Shown here: in pieces, positions 38,601 through 51,109 of the stretch | How the letters are laid out: every line of letters starts with the position of its first letter | Position numbering within the stretch: position 1 is the first letter of the stretch | Assembly: GCA_029961685.1 (NCBI GenBank) | Contig: JARWKL010000005.1 | Span: 17,760,164-17,824,163, forward strand | Direction: 5' to 3' | Length of the DNA: 64,000 nt | Origin: Aristolochia californica | Taxonomy: Eukaryota > Streptophyta > Magnoliopsida > Piperales > Aristolochiaceae | The notes under the pieces: model-generated | What the model was told of the DNA's origin: nothing | What the model saw: only the letters and a program-made list of their open reading frames with translations | The model's database searches: none | Program-made: the position numbers and the translations under genes

Positions 38601-41600
38601 ATGAACCCAAAAGTTTTGCTGTCCATGTTTGGGAAATTCCACCAGCTCAACCCTTACAGCTTGGAATTTTATAAGAATGAGATTTCCTCCACACATGCTT
38701 TAAAAATTGATATGCATGCTTCAAACATGTTAAAGATGAAAATCACCTATGGATCAAAACCTTTTGAAGAGAATGACAAACGTTCATTAAATTCTAAAGT
38801 GAACGTGCGGTGGGATATTTGCCTGAGTCAAACTAGCCATTATTTTGCCCATTTACAAAAAAGCTGACCTAACGATCATAGATGATTGTGAACTGATTTA
38901 TCATGCGTTACGGGCTATATTACCCTAAGTAATGACTTATGGATTGGGAGTCAACACTCAGTTCAAAATTCCCCTACGGTTGCAAAACCTGATATATAAG
39001 AACTAAAAAGAGCTTACAATCCCTAAAAATTACAGACACTCCTTGGAATTATCTCTCTCTATATTTGTGCATTGTGCATGTCCATTTTAGATGTACTCAT
39101 TTTTCTTAAATAAAAACTTTGAGTTTTCGGTCTCCCTTCATCCCGTGAACCAACAACGCAAATAGATCACCACAAAATGAAAATTTTAGAGTTTATGTTT
39201 GGAAAAATTTTAAAACAATAACAAATGTAAGTAAAGAAAATTTATTCACACACCACAAATGAACCCAAAAGTTTTGTTGTCCAAGTTTGGGAAATTCCAC
39301 CAGTTCAACCCTAACAGCTTGGAATTTTATAAGAATGAGATTTCTTCCACACATGCTTTAAAAATGGATATGCATGCTTCAAACGTGTTAAAGATGCAAA
39401 TGACCTATGGATCAAAACCTTTTGAAGAGAATGACAAAAGTTCATTAAATTCTAAAGTGAACGTGCGGTGGGATATTTGCCTGAGTCAAACTAGCCATTA
39501 TTTTGCCCATTTACAAAAAAGCTGACCTAACGATCATAGATGATTGTGAAGTGATTTATCATGCGTTACGGCCTATATTACCATAAGTAATGACTTATGG
39601 ATTGGGAGTCAACACTCAGTTCAAAATTCCCCGACGGTTGCAAAACCTGAAATATCAGAACTAAAAAGAGCTTACAATCCCTAAAAATTATAGACACTCC
39701 TTGGAATTACCTCTCTCTACATTTGTGCATTGTGTATTTCCATTTTAGATGTACTCGTTTTTCTTAAATAAAAACTTTGAGTTTTCGGTCTCCCTTCATC
39801 CCGTGAAGCAAAAACGCAAATAGATCACCACAAAATGAAAATTTTAGAGTTTATGTTTGGAAAAATTTTAAAACAATAACAAATGTAAGTAAAGAAAATT
39901 TATTCAGACACCACAAATGAACCCAAAAGTTTTGCTGTCCAAGTTTGGGAAATTCCACCAGTTCAACCCTAATAGCTTGGAATTTTATAAGTACGAGATT
40001 TCTTCCACACATGCTTTAAAAATTGAAATGCATGCTTCAAACGTGTTAAAGATGCAAATCACCTATGGATCATTTGACCTTTTGAAGAGAATGACAAACG
40101 TTCATTAAATTCTAAGGTGAACGTACGGTGGGATATTTGCCTGAGTCAAACTAGCCATTATTTTGCCCATTTACAAAAAAGCTGACCTAACGATCATAGA
40201 TGATTGTGAAGTGATTTATCATGCATTACAGGCTATATTACCCTAAGTAATGACTTATGGATTGGGAGTCATCACTCACTTCAAAATTCCCCGATGGTTG
40301 CAAAACCTGATATATAAGAACTAAAAAGAGCTTACAATCCCTAAAAATTACAGATACTCCTTGGAATTATCTCTCTCTACATTTGTGCATTGTGCATTTC
40401 CATTTTAGATGTACTCATTTTTCTTAAATAAAAACTTTGAGTTTTCGGTCTCCCTTGATCCCGTGAACCAAAAACGCAAATAGATCACGACAAAATGAAA
40501 ATTTTAGAGTTAATGTTTGGAAAAATTTTAAAACAATAACAAATGTAAGTAAGGAAAATTTATTCACACACCACAAATGAACCCAAAAGTTTTGCTGTCC
40601 AAGTTTGGGAAATTCCACCAGTTCAACCCTAACAGCTTGGAATTTTATAAGAATGAGATTTCTTCCACACATGCTTTAAAAATTGATATGCATGCTTCAA
40701 ACGTGTTAAAGATGCAAATCACCTATGGATCATTTGACCTTTTGAAGAGAATGACAAACGTTCATTAAATTCTAAAGTGAACGTGCGGTGGGATATTTGC
40801 CTGAGTCAAACTAGCCACTACTTTGCCCATTTAAAAAAAAGCTGACCTAACGATCATAGATGATTGTGAAGTGATTTATCATGCGTTACGGGCTATATTA
40901 CCCTAAGTAATGACTTATGGATTGGGAGTCAACACTCAGTTCAAAATTCCCCGACGGTTGCAAAACCTGATATATAAGAACTAAAAAGAGGTTACAATCC
41001 CTAAAAATTACAGATACTCCTTGGAATTATCTCTCTCTATATTTGTGCATTGTGCACTTCCATTTTAGATGTACTCATTTTTCTTAAATAAAAACTTTGA
41101 GTTTTCGGTCTCCCTTCATCCCGTGAACCAAAAACACAAATAGATCACCACAAAATTAAAATTTTAGAGTTTATGTTGGGAAAAATTTTAAAACAGTAAC
41201 AAATGTAAGTAAAGAAAATTTATTCACACACCACAAATGAACCCAAAAGTTATGCTGTCCAAGTTTGGGAAATTCCACCAGTTCAACCCTAACAGCTTGG
41301 AATTTTAAAAGAATGAGATTTCTTCCACACATGCTTTAAAAAGGAATATGCATACTTCAAAAGTGTTAAAGATGCAAATTTCCTATGGATCAAAACCTTT
41401 TGAAGAGAATGGCAAACGTTCATTAAATTCTAAAGTGAACGTGCGGTGGGATATTTGCCAGAGTCAAACTAGCCATTATTTTGCCCATTTACAAAAAAGC
41501 TGACCTAACGATCATAGATGATTGTGAAGTGATTTATCATGCGTTACAGGCTATATTACCCTATGCAATGACTTATGGATTGGGAGTCAACACTCAGTTC

Positions 41601-42553
41601 AAAATTCCCCGACGGTTGCAAAACCTGATATATAAGAACTAAAAAGAGCTTACAATCCCTAAAAAATACAGACACTCCATGGAATTATCTCTCTCTACAT
41701 TTGTGCATTGTGCATTTCCATTTTAGATGTACTCATTTTTCTTAAATAAAAACTTTGAGTTTTCGGTCTCCCTTCATCCCGTGAACCAAAAACGCAAATA
41801 GATCACGACAAAATGAAAATTTTAGAGTTTATGTTTGGAAAAATTTTAAAACAATAACAAATGTAAGTAAAGAAAATTTATTCACACACCACAAATGAAC
41901 CAAAAATTTTGCTGTCCAAGTTTGGGAAATTCCACCAGTTCAACCCTAACAGCTTGGAATTTTATAAGAATGAGATTTATTCCACACATGCTTTAAAAAT
42001 GGATATGCATGCTGCAAACGTGTTAAAGATGCAAATCACCTATGGATCATTTGACCTTTTGAAGAGAATGACAAACGTTCATTAAATTCTAAAGTGAACG
42101 TGCGGTGGGATATTTGCCTGAGTCAAACTAGCCATTATTTTGCCCATTTACAAAAAAGCTGACCTAACGATCATAGATGATTGTGAAGTGATTTATCATG
42201 GGTTACGGGCTATATTACCCTAAGTAATGACTTATGGATTGGGAGTCAACACTCAGTTCAAAATTCCCCGACGGTTGCAAAACCTGATATATAAGAACTA
42301 AAAAGAGCTTACAATCCCTAAAAATTACAGACACTCCTTGGAATCATCTCTCTCTACATTTGTGCATTGTGCATTTCCATTTTAGATGTACTCATTTTTC
42401 TTAAATAAAAACTTTGAGTTTTCGGTCTCCCTTCATCCCGTGAACCAAAAACGCAAATAGATCACCACAAAATGAAAATTTTAGAGTTTATGTTTGGAAC
42501 AATTTTAAAACAATAACAAATGTAATTAAAGAAAATTTATTCACACACCACAA
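38601..42553 (+). repeat. Mixed F/K block, relative of 25.4 kb
   Basis: Monomers start at 38601 (K, M subtype), 39259 (K), 39917 (F), 40577 (F), 41237 (K) and 41895 (F). The first two match 25423 and 26080 at an offset of 13,178-13,179 bp, including CCATGTTTGGG, GTGCATGTCC and CCAACAACGC. The 41237 unit has AGTTATGCTG and GAATTTTAAAAG, which stops its frame. The 41895 unit reads AACCAAAAATTTTGC, one base short. No non-satellite sequence is seen. Confidence 0.88.
39610..40790 (+). repeat. 1.2-kb duplicated block, left copy
   Basis: This block shares rare variants with 44226-45406 at a constant offset of 4,616 bp. They include CCTGAAATATCAGAAC, GTGTATTTCC, ACTCGTTTTTC, CCGTGAAGC, TTCAGACACC, AAGTACGAG, AAATTGAAATG, GTCATCACTCAC and GAGTTAATG. 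Outside these limits the two regions diverge. The approximate limits are set by ATGGATTGGGAG on the left and the spacer after the second monomer on the right. Confidence 0.85.
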
Positions 42554-45500
42554 ATGAACCCAAAAGTTTTGCTGTCCAAGTTTGGGAAATTCCACCAGTT
42601 CAACCCTAACAGCTTGGAATTTTATAAGAATGAGATTTCTTCCACACATGCTTTAAAAAGGAATATGCATACTTCAAAAGTGTTAAAGATGCAAATTTCC
42701 TATGGATCAAAACCTTTTGAAGAGAATGACAAACGTTCATTAAATTCTAAAGTGAACGTGCGGTGGGATATTTGCGAGAGTCAAACTAGCTATTATTTGG
42801 CCCATTTACAAAAAAGCTGACCTAACGATCATAGATGATTGTGAAGTGATTTATCATGCGTTATGGGCTATATTACCCTAAGCAATGACATATAGATTGG
42901 GAGTCAACACTCAGTTCAAAATTCCCCGACGGCTGCAAAACCTGATATATAAGAACTAAAAAGAGCTTACAATCCCTAAAAATTACAGACACTCCATGGA
43001 GTTATCTCTCTCTACATTTGTGCATTGTGCATTTCCATTTTAGATGTACTCATTTTTCTTAAATAAAAACTTTGAGTTTTCGGTCTCCCTTCATCCCGTG
43101 AACCAAAAACGCAAATAGATCACGACAAAATGAAAATTTTAGAGTTTATGTTTGGAAAAATTTTAAAACAATAACAAATGTAAGTAAAGAAAATTTATTC
43201 ACACACCACAAATGAACCCAAAAGTTTTGCTGTCCAAGTTTGGGAAATTCCACCAGTTCAACCCTAACAGCTTGGAATTTTATAAGAATGAGATTTCTTC
43301 CACACATGCTTTAAAAATGGATATGCTTGCTTCAAACGTGTTAAAGATGCAAATCACCTATGGATCATTTGACCTTTTGAAGAGAATGACAAATGTTCAT
43401 TAAATTCTAAAGTGAACGTGCGGTGGGATATTTGCCTGAGTCAAACTAGCCATTATTTTGCCCACTTAAAAAAAAGCTGACCTAACGATCATAGATGATT
43501 GTGAACTGATTTATCATGGGTTACGGGCTATATTACCCTAAGTAATGACTTATGGATTGGGAGTCAACACTCAGTTCAAAATTCGCCGACGGTTGCAAAA
43601 CCTGATATATAAGAACTAAAAAGAGCTTACAATCCCTAAAAATTACAGACACTCCTTGGAATGATCTCTCTCTACATTTGTGCATTGTGCATTTCCATTT
43701 TAGATGTACTCATTTTTCTTAAATAAAAACTTTGAGTTTTCGGTCTCCCGTCATCCTGTGAACCAAAAACGCAAATACATCACCACAATATGAAAATTTT
43801 AGAGATTATGCTTTGGAAAAATTTTAAAACAATAAAAAATGTAAGTAAAGAAAATTTATTCACACACCACAAATGAACCCAAAAGTTTTGCTGTCCAAGT
43901 TTGGGAAATTCCACCAGTTCAACTCTAACAGCTTGGAATTTTATAAGAATGAGATTTCTTCCACACATGCTTTAAAAATGGATATGCATGCTTCAAACGT
44001 GTTAAAGATGCAAATCACCTATGGATCATTTGACCTTTTGAAGAGAATGACAAACGTTCATTAAATTCTAAAGTGAACGTGCGGTGAGATATTTGCCTGA
44101 GTCAAACTAGCCATTATTTTGCCTATTTACAAAAAAGCTGACCTAACGATTATAGATGATTGTGAAGTGATTTATCATGTGTTACGGGCTATATTACCCT
44201 AAGTAATGACTGATGGATTGGGAGTCAACACTCAGTTCAAAATTCCCCGACGGTTGCAAAACCTGAAATATCAGAACTAAAAAGAGCTTACAATCCCTAA
44301 AAATTATAGACACTCCTTGGAATTACCTCTCTCTACATTTGTGCATTGTGTATTTCCATTTTAGATGTACTCGTTTTTCTTAAATAAAAACTTTGAGTTT
44401 TCGGTCTCCCTTCATCCCGTGAAGCAAAAACGCAAATAGATCACCACAAAATGAAAATTTTAGAGTTTATGTTTGGAAAAATTTTAAAACAATAACAAAT
44501 GTAAGTAAAGAAAATTTATTCAGACACCACAAATGAACCCAAAAGTTTTGCTGTCCAAGTTTTGGAAATTCCACCAGTTCAACCCTAATAGCTTGGAATT
44601 TTATAAGTACGAGATTTCTTCCACACATGCTTTAAAAATTGAAATGCATGCTTCAAACGTGTTAAAGATGCAAATCACCTATGGATCATTTGACCTTTTG
44701 AAGAGAATGACAAACGTTCATTAAATTCTAAGGTGAACGTACGGTGGGATATTTGCCTGAGTCAAACTAGCCATTATTTTGCCCATTTACGAAAAACCTG
44801 ACCTAACGATCATAGATGATTGTGAAGTGATTTATCATGCATTACAGGCTATATTACCCTAAGTAATGACTTATGGATTGGGAGTCATCACTCACTTCAA
44901 AATTCCCCGATGGTTGCAAAACCTGATATATAAGAACTAAAAAGAGCTTACAATCCCTAAAAATTACAGATACTCCTTGGAATTATCTCTCTCTACATTT
45001 GTGCATTGTGCATTTCCATTTTAGATGTACTCATTTTTCTTAAATAAAAACTTTGAGTTTTCGGTCTCCCTTGATCCCGTGAACCAAAAACGCAAATAGA
45101 TCACGACAAAATGAAAATTTTAGAGTTAATGTTTGGAAAAATTTTAAAACAATAACAAATGTAAGTAAGGAAAATTTATTCACACACCACAAATGAACCC
45201 AAAAGTTTTGCTGTCCAAGTTTGGGAAATTCCAGCAGTTCAACCCTAGCAGCTTGGAATTTTATAAGAATGAGATTTCTTCCACACATGCTTTAAAAATT
45301 GATATGCATGCTTCAAACGTGTTAAAGATGCAAATCACCTATGGATCATTTGACCTTTTGAAGAGAATGACAAACGTTCATTAAATTCTAAAGTGAACGT
45401 GCGGTGGGACATTTCCCTGAGTCAAACTAGCCATTAATTTGCCCATTTACAAAAAAGCTAACCTAACGATCATAGATGATTGTGAAGTGATTTATCATGC

Positions 45501-46512
45501 GTTACGGGCTATATTACCCTAAGTAATGACTTATGGATTGGGAGTCAACACTCAGTTCAAAATTCCCCGACGGTTGCAAAACCTGATATATAAGAACTAA
45601 AAAGAGCTTACAATCCCTAAAAATTACAGACACTCCTTGGAATTATCTCTCCCTACATTTGTGCATTGTGCATTTCCATTTTACATGTACTCATTTTTCT
45701 TAAATAAAAACTTTGAGATTTCGGTCTCCCTTCATCCCGTGAACCAAAAACGCAAATAGATCACCACAAAATGAAAATTTTAGAGTTTATGTTTGGAAAA
45801 ATTTTAAAACAATAACAAATGTAAGTAAAGAAAATTTATTCACACACCACAAATGAACCCAAAAGTTTTGCTGTCCAAGTTCTGGAAATTCCACCAGTTC
45901 AACCCTAACAGCTTGGAATTTTATAAGAATGAGATTTCTTCCACACATGTTTTAAAAATGGATATTCATGCATCAAACGTGTTAAAGATGCAAATCACCT
46001 ATGCATCATTTGACCTTTTCAAGAGAATGACAAAAGTTCATTAAATTCTAAAGTGAACGTGCGGTGGGATATTTGCCTGAGTCAAACTAGCCATTATTTT
46101 GCCCATTTACAAAAAAGCTGACCTAACGATCCTCGATGATTGTGAAGTGATTTATCATGCGTTACGGGCTATATTACCCTAAGCAATGACTTATGGATTG
46201 GGAGTCAACACTCAGTTCAAAATTCCCCGACGTTTGCAAAACCTGATATATATGAACTAAAAAGAGCTTACGATCCCTAAAAATTACAGACACTCCTTGG
46301 AATTATCTCTCTCTACATTTGTGCATTGTGCATTTCCATTTTAGATGTACTCATTTTTGTTAAATAAAAACTTTGAGTTTTCGGTCTCCCTTCATCCCGT
46401 GAACCAAAAACGCAAATAGATCACCACAAAATGAAAATTTTAGAGTTTATGTTTGGAAAAATTTTAAAACAATAACAAATGTAAGTAAAAAAAATTTAGT
46501 CACACACCACAA
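42554..46512 (+). repeat. Mostly class F block
   Basis: Monomers start at 42554 (K), 43212, 43873, 44533, 45193 and 45853 (all F). The 43873 unit follows a spacer with CCCGTCATCCTGTG, CAATATGAAAA and ATGCTTTGG, variants that return in part before 55061. The 45853 unit has TTCTGGAAATT, CATGTTTTAAA, GATATTCATGC and ATGCATCATTTG, and is one of the more diverged F copies. Two of these monomers belong to the block shared with 39.6-40.8 kb. Confidence 0.88.
44226..45406 (+). repeat. 1.2-kb duplicated block, right copy
   Basis: This is the second copy of the block at 39610-40790, seven monomer lengths downstream. It has its own later changes: TTTTGGAAATT for TTTGGGAAATT, CACGAAAAACC-type changes near 44790, CCAGCAG for CCACCAG, and CCTAGCAG for CCTAACAG. 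The duplication is therefore not the most recent event in the array. Confidence 0.85.
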
Positions 46513-47818
46513 ATGAACCCAAAAGTTTTGCTGTCCAAGTTTGGGAAATTCCACCAGTTCAACCCTAACAGCTTGGAATTTTATAAGAATGAGATTTCTT
46601 CCACACATGCTTTAAAAATAGATATGCATGCTTCAAACGTGTTAAAGATGCAAATGACCTATGGATCATTTGACCTTTTGAAGAGAATGACAAAAGTTCA
46701 TTAAATTCTAAAGTGAACGTGCGGTGGGATATTTGCTTCAGTCAAACTAGCCATTATTTTGCCCATTTACAAAAAAGCTGACCTAACGATCATAGATGAT
46801 TGTGAAGTGATTTATCATGCGTTACGGGCTATATTACCCTAAGTAATGACTTATGGGTTGGGAGTCAACACTCAGTTCAAAATTCCCCGACGGTTGCAAA
46901 ACCTGATATATAAGAACTAAAAAGAGCTTACAATCCCTAAAAATTACAGACACTCCTTGGAATTATCTCTCTCTACATTTGTGCATTGTGCAGGTCCATT
47001 TTAGATGTACTCATTTTTCTTCAATAAAAACTTTGACTTTTCGGTCTCCCTTCATCCCGTGAACCAAAAACGCAAATAGATCACCACAAAATGAAAATTT
47101 TAGAGTTTATGTTTAGAAAAATTTTAAAACAATAACAAATGTAAGTAAAGAAAATTTATTCACACACCACAAATGAACCCAAAAGTTTTGTTGTCCAAGT
47201 TTGGGAAATTCCACCAGTTCAACCCTAACAGCATGGAATTTTATAAGAATGAGATTTCTTCCACACATGCTTTAAAAATGGATTTGCATGCTTCAAACGT
47301 ATTAAAGATGCAAATGACCTGTGGATCAAAACCTTTTGAAGAGAATGACAAAAGTTCATTAAATTCTAAAGTGAACGTGCGGTGGGATATTTGCCTGAGT
47401 CAAACTAGCCATTATTTTGCCCATTTACAAAAAGCTGACCTAACGATCATAGACGATTGTGAAGTAATTTATCATGCGTTACGGGCTATATTACCCTAAG
47501 AAATGACTTATGGATTGGGAGTCAACACTCAGTTCAAAATTCCCCGACGGTTGCAAAACCTGATATATAAGAACTAAAAAGAGCTTAGAATCCCTAAAAA
47601 TTACACAATTATCTCTCTCTACATTTGTGCATTGTGCATTTCCATTTAAGATGTACTCATTTTTCTTAAATAAAAACTTTGAGATTTCGGTCTCCCTTCA
47701 TCCCGTGAACCAAAAACGCAAATAGATCACCACAAAATGAAAATTTTAGAGTTTATGTTTGGAAAAATTTTAAAACAATAACAAATGTAAGTAAAAAAAA
47801 TTTAGTCACACACCACAA
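46513..47818 (+). repeat. 2-monomer repeat, copy 1 (1,306 bp)
   Basis: Monomers start at 46513 (F) and 47173 (K). The F unit follows GTAAAAAAAATTTAGTCAC. The K unit has CAGCATGGAATT, AACGTATTAAAG and GACCTGTGGATC. Both sets of markers return 1,306 bp later at 47819 and 48479. The 47173 interval is only 646 bp because 11 bases are missing from ACAGACACTCCTTGG near 47606. Confidence 0.9.
47173..47499 (+). other. 108-codon open frame, class K five-A subtype
   Basis: The frame starts at the phase ATG, passes the AAA indel in register, and continues through KADLTIIDDCEVIYHALRAI to CCCTAAG. Private changes include NSMEFYK (GCATGG), DLHASN and QMTCGSK. The near-identical frame at 48479-48805 derives from the same duplication. 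No domain is recognised. Confidence 0.3.
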
Positions 47819-49135
47819 ATGAACCCAAAAGTTTTGCTGTCCAAGTTTGGGAAATTCCACCAGTTCAACTCTAACAGCTTGGAATTTTATAAGAATGAGA
47901 TTTCTTCCACACATGCTTTAAAAATGGATATGCATGCTTCAAACGTGTTAAAGATGCAAATCACCTATGGATCATTTGACCTTTTGAAGAGAATGACAAA
48001 AGTTCATTAAATTCTAAAGTGAACGTGCGGTGGGATATTTGCTTGAGTCAAACTAGCCATTATTTTGCCCATTTACAAAAAAGCTGACCTAACGATCATA
48101 GATGATTGTGAAGTGATTTATCATACGTTACGGGCTATATTACCCTAAGTAATGACTTATGGGTTGGGAGTCAACACTCAGTTCAAAATTCCCCGACGGT
48201 TGCAAAACCTGATATATAAGAACTAAAAAGAGCTTACAATCCCTAAAAATTACAGACACTCCTTGGAATTATCTCTCTCTACATTTGTGCATCGTGAATG
48301 TCCATTTTAGATGTACTCATTTTTCTTCAATAAAAACTTTGACTTTTCGGTCTCCCTTCATCCCGTGAACCAAAAACGCAAATAGATCACCACAAAATGA
48401 AAATTTTAGAGTTTATGTTTAGAAAAATTTTAAAACAATAACAAATGTAAGTAAAGAAAATTTATTCACACACCACAAATGAACCCAAAAGTTTTGTTGT
48501 CCAAGTTTGGGAAATTCCACCAGTTCTACCCTAACAGCATGGAATTTTATAAGAATGAGATTTCTTCCACACATGCTTTAAAAATGGATATGCATGCTTC
48601 AAACGTATTAAAGATGCAAATGACCTGTGGATCAAAACCTTTTGAAGAGAATGACAAAAGTTCATTAAATTCTAAAGTGAACGTGCGGTGGGATATTTGC
48701 CTGATTCAAACTAACCATTATTTTGCCCATTTACAAAAAGCTGACCTAACGATCATAGACGATTGTGAAGTAATTTATCATGCGTTACGGGCTATATTAC
48801 CCTAAGAAATGACTTATGGATTGGGAGTCAACACTCAGTTCAAAATTCCCCGACGGTTGCAAAACCTGATATATAAGAACTAAAAAGAGCTTACAATCCC
48901 TAAAAATTACAGACACTCCTTGGAATTATCTCTCTCTACATTTGTGCATCGTGCATGTCCATTTTAGATGTACTCATTTTTCTTAAATAAAAACTTTGAC
49001 TTTTCGGTCTCCCTTCATCCCGTGAACCAAAAACGCAAATAGATCACCACAAAATGAAAATTTTAGAGTTTATGTTTAGAAAAATTTTAAAACAATAAAA
49101 AATGTAAGTAAAGAAAATTTATTCACACACCACAA
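47819..49135 (+). repeat. 2-monomer repeat, copy 2
   Basis: Monomers start at 47819 (F) and 48479 (K), the duplicate of 46513 and 47173. The 11-base gap near 47606 lies in the spacer after the first K unit and is not repeated after the second, where ACAGACACTCCTTGG is complete. The deletion therefore postdates or was excluded from the duplication. A third K unit of the same subtype follows at 49136. Confidence 0.88.
48479..48805 (+). other. 108-codon open frame, class K five-A subtype
   Basis: This is the copy of the 47173 frame in the second dimer. It keeps NSMEFYK and QMTCGSK, and adds FYPNS, CLIQTNHY and DMHASN differences. The stop is again at CCCTAAG after LRAILP. Substitutions are spread along the frame without obvious sparing of codon sense, which does not suggest selection on a protein. 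Confidence 0.3.
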
Positions 49136-51109
49136 ATGAACCCAAAAGTTTTGTTGTCCAAGTTTGGGAAATTCCACCAGTTCAACCCTAACAGCATGGA
49201 ATTTTATAAGAATGAGATTTCTTCCACACATGCTTTAAAAATGGATATGCATGCTTCAAACGTATTAAAGATGCAAATGACCTGTGGATCAAAACCTTTT
49301 GAAGAGAATGACAAAAGTTCATTAAATTCTAAAGTGAACGTGCGGTGGGATATTTGCCCGAGTCAAACTAGCCATTATTTTGCCCATTTACAAAAAAGCT
49401 GACCTAACGATCATAGATGATTGTGAAGTGATTTGTCATGCGTTACGGGCTATATTACCCTAAGCAATGACTTATGGATTGGGAGTCAACACTCAGTTCA
49501 AAATTCCCCGACGGTTGCAAAACCTGATATATAAGAACTAAAAAGAGCTTACAATCCCTAAAAATTACAGACACTCCATGGAATTATCTCTCTCTACATT
49601 TGTGCATTGTGCATTTCCATTTAAGATGTACTCATTTTTCTTAAATAAAAACTTTGAGATTTCGGTCTCCCTTCATCCCGTGAACCAAAAACGAAATAGA
49701 TCACCACAAAATGAAAATTTTTGAGTTTATGTTTGGAAAAATTTTAAAACAATAACAAATGTAAGTAAAGAAAATTTAATCACACACCACAAATGAACCC
49801 AAAAGTTTTGCTGTCCAAGTTTGGGAAATTCCGCCAGCACAACCCTTACAGCTTGAAATTTTATAAGAATGAGATTTCCTCCACACACGCTTTAAAAATT
49901 GATATGCATGCTTCAAACATGTTAAAGATGAAAATCACCTATGGATAAAAACCTTTTGAAGAGAATGACAAACGTTCATTAAATTCTAAAGTGAACGTGC
50001 GATGAGATATTTGCCTGAGTCAAACTAGCCATTATTTTGCCCATTTACAAAAAAGCTGACCTAACGATTATAGATGATTGTGAAGTGATTTATCATGCGT
50101 TACGGGCTATATTACCCTAGGCAATGACTTATGGATTGGGAGTCAACACTCAGTTCAAAATTTCCCGACGGTTGCAAAACCTGATATATAAGAACTAAAA
50201 AGTGCTTTAAATCCCTAAAATTACAGACACTCCATGGAATTATCTCTCTCTACATTTGTGCATTGTGCATTTCCATTTTAGATGTACTCATTTTTCTTAA
50301 ATAAAAACTTTGAGTTTTCGGTCTCCCTTCATCCTGTGAACCAAAAACACAAATAGATCACGACAAAATAAAAATTTTAGAGTTTATGTTTGGAAAAATT
50401 TTAAAACAATAACAAATGTAAGTAAGGAAAATTTATTCACACACCACAAATGAACCCAAAAGTTTTGCTGTCCAAGTTTGGGAAATTCCACCAGTTCAAC
50501 CCTAACAGCTTGGAATTTTATAAGAATGAGATTTCTTCCACACATGCTTTAAAAATGGGTATGCATGCTTCAAACGTGTTAAAGATGCAAATCACCTATG
50601 GATCATTTGACCTTTTGAAGAGAATGACAAACGTTCATTAAATTCTAAAGTGAACGTGCGGTGGGATATTTGCCTGAGTCAAACTAGCCATTATTTTGCC
50701 CATTTACAAAAAAGCTGACCAAACGATCATAGATGATTGTGAAGTGATTTATCATGGGTTACGGGCTATATTACCCTAAGTAATGACTTATGGATTGGGA
50801 GTCAACACTCAGTTCAAAATTCCCCGACGATTGCAAAACCTGATATATAAGAACTAAAAAGAGCTTACAATCCCTAAAAATTACAGACACTCCTTGGAAT
50901 TATCTCTCTCTACATTTGTGCATTGTGCATTTCCATTTTAGATGTACTCATTTTTCTTAAATAAAAACTTTGAGTTTTCGGTCTCCCTTCATCCCGTGAA
51001 CAAAAAACGCAAATAGATCACCACAAAATGAAAATTTTAGAGTTTATGTTTGGAAAAATTTTAAAGCAATAACAAATGTAAGTAAAGAAAATTTAATCAC
51101 ACACCACAA
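49136..51109 (+). repeat. K, M and F monomers
   Basis: Monomers start at 49136 (K, CTGTGGATC subtype), 49793 (K, M subtype) and 50450 (F). The 49793 unit has CCGCCAGCACAACCCTTACAG and reads ATGGATAAAAACC, creating a TAA at the indel, so its frame is closed. The 50450 unit has AAATGGGTATGC, shared with 37281. Confidence 0.88.

Noticed and set aside
40424..40672. Minus-strand open frames of 62-82 codons (also at 2280, 43780, 45040, 52930, 56223)
   Set aside because: They lie antisense over the spacer and monomer 5' end, appear only in a few units by loss of stops, and contain no recognisable domain.
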